A stretch of DNA of 64,000 bases, from the NCBI RefSeq assembly GCF_900112345.1, contig NZ_FOLB01000006.1, forward strand, positions 182,952 to 246,951, in the 5' to 3' direction. The notes below the pieces were generated by a model, which did not search any database, was not told where the DNA came from, and worked only from the letters and a program-made list of their open reading frames with translations. The translations under genes and the position numbers were made by a program. Below are positions 57,834 through 64,000 of the stretch, in pieces (position 1 is the stretch's first letter; each line of letters starts with the position of its first letter). The stretch comes from Nocardioides terrae (GTDB lineage Bacteria > Actinomycetota > Actinomycetes > Propionibacteriales > Nocardioidaceae).

Positions 57834-58097
57834 TCAGCTGCCCGCCTGGAGAAGCGCCTCGCGGCGCCGGGAGACTTCCAGGGCGGCGTCCTGCAGGGCG
57901 CTGCGCAGCTTGCCCAGGCTGGGCTCGAACTCCGACTCCCAGAGCTGCCGGAAGCGGTCCGCTGCGGGCCCCTCCCAGCTGGTTCCGGCGAGCTGGCCGC
58001 GGATGGTGCGGGTCAGCTCCTCGACGCTGCCGGCCTCACGGTCGAACGTCCCGCGCAGGGTGACGAGCTGCTCGAGCTCTCCTCCGATTCGTGCCAT
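57834..58097 (-). CDS. WXG100-family protein
   Basis: 87 aa, helix-turn-helix with the WEG motif at 41-43 (TSWEGPAADRFR). The N-terminus ARIGGELEQLVTLRGTF and the C-terminal helix LQDAALEVSRRREALL fit the family. ESAT-6-like substrates of type VII systems have this size and motif. Two bases separate it from its partner gene. The C-terminal YxxxD/E export signal is not evident. Confidence 0.85.
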   Translation of the reverse strand: MARIGGELEQLVTLRGTFDREAGSVEELTRTIRGQLAGTSWEGPAADRFRQLWESEFEPSLGKLRSALQDAALEVSRRREALLQAGS

Positions 58098-58102
58098 GGT
58101 GC

Positions 58103-59350
58103 TTACCTCCGTTGTTTCTTGGTGGGGTGCTTCTTGTCGGGAACGACCTTCGTCCCAGGCCCTGAGGGCGGACTGAGGTGCCGGTCGCCAGGGTTGCGCG
58201 TGGTGGGAGCCGCCGGTGCCGGCTCCTGGGAAGCCGCCGGTGTCGGCACGCTCGATGTCGTCGCGGGGGAGACCGGGCCGCCCTCGCCGTCGTCGCGCAG
58301 CAGTGCGGCACCGACGACGGCACCCGCGACCACGATCATGGCGGCCACGGCCGCGGCCGCCAGCCAGAGCCGTGTCGGCGCACGGCGCCGGACCGGCGCC
58401 AACGGCGGGTCGTCGTCGAGCAAGGTCCGCCGAGGCGGCGACGCGAAGTCCTGCGAGGGCGGCACGTAGGGGCGACTGACGGGTGCGGGCGCTGGGGAGA
58501 CGGCCCGTCCCGCCGGCCCGACGAGGAGCGGCTCCCGCACGAGCACGACACTCGACACGTCGTCACCGCCGATCGCGGCGGACTCCGAGAGCCACGAGGA
58601 GAAGTGGCCGTTGAACGAGTCGAACCCGTTCTCGTCGACGAAGAGGGCGAGGTCGTCGACCAGCCCGTGCCACCAGTCCGTCGAGGCGAAGGAGTTCCCG
58701 TAGCCGTCGCTGGCGAGCAGGACGAGGTCGGGTTCGGCGGACGCCGGCAGGGTCGCGAACCGGAAGTCACTGACGGCCGACTCCAGGCACAGGCTGGTCG
58801 TCTCGCCGGCGACAAGCCGGTCGTCACCGGGGACGGGACGCATGGCGAACCCGCTCGCTCGCACGAGCACATCACCGTCGCCGATCTGGGCGACGGCGAT
58901 GGCCGCGCTGCCGATCACGGCGGCGATCAGCGTGGCACCGTAGGCCAGGAGCGGCTCGGTGTCGAGTGCGTCGGCCCCCGCACGCTCGGCCTCGAGGTCG
59001 GTGAAGGGTCGTTCGGCCAGATCGGCCAGCACCGCCAGCCGCCAGGCGTCGACCACGCGGGGCATCGCATCGCGAAGCAGTCCGTCCATCGCGCCGACGG
59101 TGAGCCACGAGGGGTCGGGGACGACCTCGCACAGCACGTCCAGCGCGCACCGCACCGCGAGCCGCGCGCCGATGTCGGAACGGACATACCGCCGCCCGCC
59201 GTGACCGTCCGAGACCGCCGCCAGCCAGACCTCGTCGCCGTCGGCGTCGACGGCTCGGGTGAACCCGACGGCGTCCTGGTTCGGCGTGCCGTCACGGTGC
59301 GAGGACCCGCGTTCGGAGGCGCTGGCCGCGCGCCAGCCGGCGGCCGTCAC
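58103..59350 (-). CDS. PP2C-type phosphatase with membrane anchor
   Basis: 415 aa, GTG start overlapping the upstream stop (GTGA). PP2C motifs: NQDAVGF (24-30), SDGHGGRRY (47-55), QIGDGDV and LLASDGYGN. A membrane helix lies about 323-346 after a Pro/Arg-rich linker, and a Pro/Thr/Ser/Lys-rich extracellular tail ends the protein. Metal-dependent Ser/Thr phosphatase, expected to reverse the nearby kinase. With the VWA protein and kinase it makes a TerY-P-like triad. Confidence 0.9.
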   Translation of the reverse strand: MTAAGWRAASASERGSSHRDGTPNQDAVGFTRAVDADGDEVWLAAVSDGHGGRRYVRSDIGARLAVRCALDVLCEVVPDPSWLTVGAMDGLLRDAMPRVVDAWRLAVLADLAERPFTDLEAERAGADALDTEPLLAYGATLIAAVIGSAAIAVAQIGDGDVLVRASGFAMRPVPGDDRLVAGETTSLCLESAVSDFRFATLPASAEPDLVLLASDGYGNSFASTDWWHGLVDDLALFVDENGFDSFNGHFSSWLSESAAIGGDDVSSVVLVREPLLVGPAGRAVSPAPAPVSRPYVPPSQDFASPPRRTLLDDDPPLAPVRRRAPTRLWLAAAAVAAMIVVAGAVVGAALLRDDGEGGPVSPATTSSVPTPAASQEPAPAAPTTRNPGDRHLSPPSGPGTKVVPDKKHPTKKQRR

Positions 59351-60027
59351 CAGATCACGTCCTCATCCTCGCCCGGCGCCCACGCTGCGGCGAGCCGCGG
59401 CGGAGGTGGGGGAGCTGTGGCCAGCGAGGACGCAGCGCGAGCGACATGGACCGTCGCCCAACGTAGGGCCATGACCAGCTGCTCCGGGTTGGAGGCGGTG
59501 ACCGGTGAGAGGCCCGGGTCACCGATGAAGTGGGTCAGGGTGTCGTACGCCGCGTCCTGGCCGATCGCCACTGCCATCCGCACGGTGCGCGCGCCCCAGG
59601 GCAGTCGGAGCAGGCGCTCGAGCGCGTCCGTGAAGTCGTCGGTCGGCATGCCGTCGGAGACGAGCACCACGGCCGGTGCCAGCGCACGCTCCTCCATCGG
59701 CGGCACCGTCAGCGCGCCGGCCAACAGGTCCAGTGCGGCGCCGAGGTCGGTGTAGCCGCCCGGGTGGAGGTCCTCCCAAACCAGGTCGTCGGGGTCGGTC
59801 GGCGTCTCGACGTGCCACCACGCGCCTCGGCCGAAGCCGATCGCTCGCACGGTGACCTGCGCATGCGGGTTGCCCTGGGAGGTCTCGGCGAGGAGGGGCA
59901 GCACCTCGCGGACGGCGGTGTTCAACGCCGTCATCTTGCCGTCGGCGGCCATCGACCCCGAGCAGTCGGCGAGGAGGAAGAAGTGGAGCGGGCGGCGGGC
60001 CAGCTCGGCTCCCGGACGGTTCGTCAC
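59347..60027 (-). CDS. TerY-like VWA domain protein, copy 1
   Basis: 226 aa from the GTG at 60027, which has GGAGGAGG upstream. LHFFLLADCSGSMAADGK gives the metal site Asp21, Ser23 and Ser25; GGYTDLGAALDL and VVLVSDGMPTDDF complete it. First gene of the ten-gene minus-strand operon and divergent from the kinase gene 69 bases away. Pro-rich tail ends with an acidic EDEDVIW. Confidence 0.87.
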   Translation of the reverse strand: MTNRPGAELARRPLHFFLLADCSGSMAADGKMTALNTAVREVLPLLAETSQGNPHAQVTVRAIGFGRGAWWHVETPTDPDDLVWEDLHPGGYTDLGAALDLLAGALTVPPMEERALAPAVVLVSDGMPTDDFTDALERLLRLPWGARTVRMAVAIGQDAAYDTLTHFIGDPGLSPVTASNPEQLVMALRWATVHVARAASSLATAPPPPPRLAAAWAPGEDEDVIW

Positions 60028-60095
60028 TCGGACCTCCTCCCTAAAGACAGGGAAGAACGCCTCGCACGGGCCGGTGCGGTGCCCGATGATGCACA

Positions 60096-61436
60096 GTGAG
60101 GGGCCCTGTTCGTGCGAGCGCCGCACGCCGGCCGGTGAGGGGGGAGGACGTGCTGCTCGTTGGACAGTCCCTCGAGCTGCCCCGTCACGGCGGGCGCTGG
60201 CGCGTCGGCGAGGTGGTCGGTGAAGGAAGCCAGGGCATCGTCTTCGAGCTCGTCTCGCAGGACCGGGCAGATGCTCCCGTGCTGGCGCTCAAGTGGTACC
60301 GCCCCGAGACCTCCCACCCGGACCAGTGGGCAGCGCTGCGGAAGCTGGCGCAGGCCCCGCCGCCCTCGGACTCGTTCATCTGGCCGGTCGAGGTGCTCGG
60401 CGCCCCGCCGGACTTCGGCTACGTGATGGCCCTTCGGTCTCCGCGCTACCGGCCGATCAACGATCTGCTGATGGGGGCGGATGTGCCGTTCTCCGTGGTG
60501 GTCAGGCTCTGTCTCGGGCTCGCCGACAGCTTCCTCAAGCTGCACGCACTCGGCCTCTGCTACCGAGACATCAGCCTCGGCAACGTCTTCTTCGACCCGG
60601 TGACCGGGCAGCCCATGATCTGCGACAACGACAACGTCACGGTCGACGGCGGCCATCCCGCCCAGGTGCTCGGGACGGCGCGCTTCATGGCGCCGGAGAT
60701 CGTCCGTCGTGAGGCACAGCCCTCGACGGCCACCGACCTCTACTCCCTGGCCGTCCTGCTCTTCTACCTGCTGATGTTCCACCACCCCTTGGAGGGGCGG
60801 CATGAGCTCGACTACCCCTGTCTGGACGCCGAGGCGGACCGTCGCCTCTTCGGGACCGAGCCGCTGTTCGTCTTCGACCCGGATGACTCGAGCAACGCCC
60901 CAGTTCCAGGCGTCCACCGTGCGGTGCTGAGGTATTGGCCCTTGTACCCGAGCTTCCTGCACGACGACTTCCGCCGGGCGTTCACGATCGGCCTCCACGA
61001 TCCGGCCCGGCGCGTGCGCGAGGGTGTGTGGCGCTCCCACCTCGCGCGGCTGCTCGACGGCATCGCCTACTGCGCCTGCGGGCGCGAGAACTTCACCGAG
61101 GACGGTCGCCCGCTGGGCCCCTGCTGGGCCTGCGGGGCCTCGATCACCCCTCCCGTCAGGCTGCAGTTCGGCACCCGGGTTCTCGTCCTGAACGCCGAGA
61201 CGCGCGTGACGCGGCACCACCTGCAGCGCGACTACGCGTACGACGACGTTGTCGGTGTCGTCTCGCCGCACCCGGGCCGCCCGGACGTCTGGGGGCTCCG
61301 CAACGTCGGTGTCCAGCCCTGGCGTGCCGTGCTCGCGGGTGGCGACACCCGGACCGTGGACCCCGGCCGCAGCGTCGGCCTCGTGGTCGGCACCACGATC
61401 GACTTCGGCGGTGTCCTCGCCACGCTGCAAGGCTGA
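60096..61436 (+). CDS. Protein kinase with zinc ribbon (TerY-P type)
   Basis: 446 aa from the GTG at 60096; GTGs near 60136 and 60150 are alternatives. Kinase domain about 30-320: GEGSQG (42-47), Lys66 in LALKWYR, catalytic loop YRDISLGN (Asp158), metal motif CDNDNV in place of DFG (Asp177), and MAPE (198-201). Zinc ribbon with Cys326, Cys328, Cys343 and Cys346, then a beta-rich C-terminal domain. No membrane helix. Likely phosphorylates FHA ligands in the neighbouring operon. Key residues are kept, so it is probably active. Confidence 0.87.
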   Translation: MRGPVRASAARRPVRGEDVLLVGQSLELPRHGGRWRVGEVVGEGSQGIVFELVSQDRADAPVLALKWYRPETSHPDQWAALRKLAQAPPPSDSFIWPVEVLGAPPDFGYVMALRSPRYRPINDLLMGADVPFSVVVRLCLGLADSFLKLHALGLCYRDISLGNVFFDPVTGQPMICDNDNVTVDGGHPAQVLGTARFMAPEIVRREAQPSTATDLYSLAVLLFYLLMFHHPLEGRHELDYPCLDAEADRRLFGTEPLFVFDPDDSSNAPVPGVHRAVLRYWPLYPSFLHDDFRRAFTIGLHDPARRVREGVWRSHLARLLDGIAYCACGRENFTEDGRPLGPCWACGASITPPVRLQFGTRVLVLNAETRVTRHHLQRDYAYDDVVGVVSPHPGRPDVWGLRNVGVQPWRAVLAGGDTRTVDPGRSVGLVVGTTIDFGGVLATLQG

Positions 61437-61444
61437 GCGGCCGC

Positions 61445-61867
61445 TCAACGGAGTGGCTCCGTCGAGGGTGGCGTCGCCGGTGGGTCACCCGGCAGCACGG
61501 TGACAGCCAGCGGCTCCCGCGGCCAGGATGAGGCGACCAGGTCACCGAACCCGAGGGCGGTCGCCCAGATCGCGATCGTGCGTTCAGCCGTCGCACGAGT
61601 CCAGCCGCGTCCGGTGGCCAGCTCTTCGCTGAGGCGCAGCAGGGACTGGGAGGTGAGCGGTGCCACTCGGGTGAGCGTGGCGGGCAGGTTGTCCTCGGCC
61701 GCGGCGACGACCTGGTGGATCTGCGGCCGGTGGGATGGGGCGAGCTCGCCCAGGCGTGCGGTCAGCTCGGCGCGCAGCTGGCCGGGCCGACTCCCTGCTG
61801 TCGGGTCGGCATCGAGCGCGTGATGCAACGCGTCCACCACCGCGGCGTCTGCTGTGAGTCCAGCCAT
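61445..61867 (-). CDS. Small protein with the shared helical domain and TVLP tail
   Basis: 140 aa from the ATG at 61867 (GAGGGAGGGG upstream). Residues about 8-112 match the N-terminal domain of the FHA-protease and the 531-aa protein: GQLRAEL (29-35), IHQVVAAAEDNLPATL and TIAIWATALGF. The Pro-rich tail has TVLPGDPP (Thr123). No membrane helix. Convergent with the kinase, eight bases apart. Probably a cytoplasmic adaptor of the phosphorylation network; function inferred. Confidence 0.7.
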   Translation of the reverse strand: MAGLTADAAVVDALHHALDADPTAGSRPGQLRAELTARLGELAPSHRPQIHQVVAAAEDNLPATLTRVAPLTSQSLLRLSEELATGRGWTRATAERTIAIWATALGFGDLVASSWPREPLAVTVLPGDPPATPPSTEPLR

Positions 61868-62185
61868 CCGCGTCGCCCCTCCCTCGCTGACGGCCGTGTC
61901 CCAGTCGTCGTGTGCCACGGTGCTGCCGCTGGCTGAGGCGGTGCTGAGGCGGTGGGGCGCGCCTCGAGCTGCGGTGGAACCACCCGCAACGTCGCCGATG
62001 CGAGGAGTCGGCGTCTGCACGCCAGGCCGAGAAACCCCAGTTCTGGGTAGGTTCCCCAGCCCTCCCCGGGGCTCATCGACGCGGTCTTACGTTGCTGCAG
62101 CCTGGACACGGTCGATGCACCTCAGTGGAACCTCAGTTGCTCGGCTGACCCTCGACGCCGACGATCCCACCGACGAGGAGCCACG
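61868..62185. other. 318-base gap between divergent genes
   Basis: Holds the promoters of the small adaptor gene and of the secreted protein gene. No confident -35/-10 pair, repeat or small gene was recognised. An in-frame GTG at 61918 could extend the adaptor by 17 residues. Confidence 0.4.
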
Positions 62186-63580
62186 ATGAGACGCACGATC
62201 CTGGCGGCCGCGACCGCCCTCCTGACAGCGGCGACGACGCTGGTCGGCATCCACGATCCCGTTGCCGCGAACACGGTGATCACCGTGCCCGGGCACAACT
62301 ACGAGGCCGCAGGGCTGAACCACTGGAGCAACCAGTGCGGCGCGCCCTGGGCTCAGGCGGGCGAGGCGCCGAGCGCGATCTACAGTGCTGTGGGCCTGGC
62401 CGGCAGCCACGCGACGGGCTTCGACTTCGCGACCGCCGGCAGCGAGGCCGGACCCTGGGTCTATGTGCGGCACCCGAGTCAGCTCACCACCCTCCAGATG
62501 GGCGTGCGAACGAGACCCGGGGACGTCGGACACCTCGTGGCCTACTACACCCCGCCCGGGGACACGGACATCCTGGTCGGCATCGTCGACCTGCCCGCGT
62601 CGATCAATGGCTGGGGTTCGTTCCTGGGTCTGGCGAACGCGCTCCTGACCTGGCACTGGATCCACGCAGACGGGACCTACATGTTCCCGGCCAGCCCCGC
62701 GCCTTACCAGAAGACCATCCGCGGCATCGCGCAGGTCTACGGCACCGACAACGCCGGCGCAGTCGTCATGGTGACCTTCGGCTGCGAGGGCGACCCGTTC
62801 TACTTCGACAGGTTCGTCGTCGGCTCCACCACCTACGACTTCGAGGGCGTCCCCACCGCGGCAAGCCTCGGTGTCAGCGGAGGGAGCTCGTCGGTCACGG
62901 TCGACACCGGCCGCGGCGTCAGCTTCGCGGGGTTCGCCTCCGCCGCCGCGGACGGGCACGGCTCCGCGGGCGGTGTGTTCAGCGGAACCGGCAGCCTCGT
63001 CCGGGTCACCGGAGGCCGGAGCGTGGTAGCCCGGGGAAGCTTCGCCCCCGGCAGCGCGGCAGCGTTCGCGATCCCACGCATCAGACCGGGCACGTACGTC
63101 TTCGTGAGCGACGCGACGGATCGGTTCGAGTCCGCGACCAGCGCACCGATCACCGTGCACGTCCGCAGCCGGATCAAGGGCCGGTTGCAGCACGGCACGG
63201 TTCGCGCGGGCAGCACCGTCGTGGTCAGTGGTCGAGTCACCCCCGGCGCCAAGAGGGCGCGCCTGCGGCTGCAGCAGAAGTCGGGTCACCGGTGGCGCAC
63301 CATCGCCAGCGGCAGGTCCCGGGCCCACGGTGCCTTCCGGCTCGCGAAGCGTGCGGGCAGTCCTGGGACGATGAAGCTGCGCGTCGTCGTCCGCGGCTTC
63401 CGCGGCTACCAGGGCGATGCGACGCGGACCTTCCGCGTCCACGTCGTGAGGGCCCCGAAGCCGTCCCGGTCGACGCCGGTCGCCACCGTCGAGCACACGG
63501 CGCCGGTGGCGGCGCCACCGAAGGCGCCGGCGCCGCATTACACGGCGCCGATGAACATGGTCGGTCACCGGCCCTTCTGA
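62186..63580 (+). CDS. Secreted protein of unknown function with Ig-like modules
   Basis: 464 aa. Signal peptide MRRTILAAATALLTAATTLV... cleaved near VAANT (about 1-29). Residues 30-220 are aromatic- and Gly-rich with one Cys pair (NQCGAPW, FGCEGD). Residues about 220-320 look like a beta-sandwich (TVITVPG-type strands; PGTYVFVSDATDRF), and 325-420 like a bacterial Ig-like module (VRAGSTVVVSGRVTPGAKRARLRL). The tail is Pro/Ala/His-rich. GAGGAG lies before the ATG. No enzyme family was recognised; it may be an adhesin or wall protein. Confidence 0.7.
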   Translation: MRRTILAAATALLTAATTLVGIHDPVAANTVITVPGHNYEAAGLNHWSNQCGAPWAQAGEAPSAIYSAVGLAGSHATGFDFATAGSEAGPWVYVRHPSQLTTLQMGVRTRPGDVGHLVAYYTPPGDTDILVGIVDLPASINGWGSFLGLANALLTWHWIHADGTYMFPASPAPYQKTIRGIAQVYGTDNAGAVVMVTFGCEGDPFYFDRFVVGSTTYDFEGVPTAASLGVSGGSSSVTVDTGRGVSFAGFASAAADGHGSAGGVFSGTGSLVRVTGGRSVVARGSFAPGSAAAFAIPRIRPGTYVFVSDATDRFESATSAPITVHVRSRIKGRLQHGTVRAGSTVVVSGRVTPGAKRARLRLQQKSGHRWRTIASGRSRAHGAFRLAKRAGSPGTMKLRVVVRGFRGYQGDATRTFRVHVVRAPKPSRSTPVATVEHTAPVAAPPKAPAPHYTAPMNMVGHRPF

Positions 63581-63644
63581 TCGCTCAGGACGACGCCGCC
63601 GACGAGCGACCGCTCGCCGACGGCGTTCGTCCGGTCGAACTAGA

Positions 63645-64000
63645 TGTGATGCCCAGGCACGTTGGTCGAGATCGTGTGACGACACGATCTGAGGTGTAGG
63701 TGGGTGAAGGCCTCCCCGGTGTGGAGTGGAGCTGTTGAGAAACCGCTCCGCCACCAAAGGAGGCCTTCGTGTCCCACGCTACTCATGCCAACGCCGCCCT
63801 GACCCCTCGCGCCCGCCTCAAGATGGCCCGACTCATCGTTGACGGGGGCTGGAAGATCCCGCGCGCCGCCGAGCGCTTCGACGTGTCGTGGAAGACCGCG
63901 AAGAAGTGGGCTGATCGCTACGAGGCCGAAGGGCCAGCCGGGATGCTGGATCGGTCCTCCCGTCCGCACCGTCAACCGAACCGGACCCCGGCCCCGGTGG
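63645..64000 (+). mobile_element. IS481-family insertion sequence, left part
   Basis: A CTAG at 63640-63643, the target preferred by IS481 elements, is followed by TGTGATGCCCAGGCACG, a plausible left terminal repeat beginning TGTG. A perfect hairpin AGATCGTGT-GACG-ACACGATCT (63669-63690) lies before the transposase gene and could block transcription from outside. The right end is beyond the window. Confidence 0.65.
63769..64000 (+). CDS. IS481-family transposase, N-terminal part
   Basis: 77 codons visible to the window edge. GTG at 63769 with AAAGGAGG upstream. The start SHATHANAALTPRARLKMAR and WKIPRAAERFDVSWKTAKKW form the helix-turn-helix, followed by GMLDRSSRPHRQPNRTP, typical of IS481 transposases. 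The catalytic DDE domain would lie outside. Confidence 0.85.
   Translation, partial: MSHATHANAALTPRARLKMARLIVDGGWKIPRAAERFDVSWKTAKKWADRYEAEGPAGMLDRSSRPHRQPNRTPAPV

Overview
The window is a high-GC actinobacterial chromosome segment. Dense genes with many GTG starts, ATGA/GTGA/TGATG junctions, leaderless TANNNT-type promoters and the housekeeping gene order (amtB-glnK-glnD-ffh, rpsP-khpA-rimM-trmD-rplS-lepB-rnhB, yraN-comM-dprA-xer, rpsB-tsf-pyrH-frr-cdsA-rlmN) fit the Propionibacteriales, most likely Nocardioides or a relative. The genus is an inference from gene order and style. No rRNA, tRNA or CRISPR array was seen.

Layout. 1-4982 (-): a cell-surface polymer cluster with two large RgpF/TagF-type proteins and a small protein sharing their repeat module. 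5284-9605 (+): ammonium uptake and PII signalling (amtB, two PII genes, glnD) behind GlnR-like half-sites. 9750-15492: ffh, a PPOX-fold oxidoreductase, a NYN-type protein, a secreted GH3 beta-glucosidase behind a CebR-like palindrome, and an amidohydrolase. 15663-20687 (+): the S16-to-L19 operon, including a TrmD-acetyltransferase fusion, then signal peptidase, RNase HII and DUF2469. 20756-24056 (-): an orphan trio of Tad-type pilus proteins. 24383-37428: YraN, ComM, DprA, a Xer recombinase, an M23-like protein, translation and lipid genes, a PHO-box alkaline phosphatase and RlmN.

37435-44717: an unusual group. A CDP-alcohol phosphatidyltransferase-sulfatase fusion diverges, across a 13-bp tandem repeat array, from a six-gene run: zinc-less MDR dehydrogenase, degenerate pyruvoyl-tetrahydropterin synthase, glycosyltransferase, flippase-like membrane protein, RibD-type reductase and GTP cyclohydrolase II. 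It looks like a pathway for a glycosylated pterin- or flavin-like product of unknown structure.

45778-61867: the most interesting region. A ten-gene minus-strand operon carries two WXG100 proteins, an EccC-like triple-ATPase, an FHA-FHA-TM-trypsin protein, a repeat-bearing putative substrate, two TerY-like VWA proteins, a PP2C phosphatase and an EmbR-like FHA regulator. A divergent zinc-ribbon protein kinase completes a TerY-P-like triad. Three proteins in or beside the operon share an N-terminal helical domain and a TVLP motif in a flexible linker. The locus reads as a phosphorylation-controlled type VII-like secretion system lacking EccB, EccD, EccE and mycosin. The window ends with a secreted protein and the left part of an IS481-family element.
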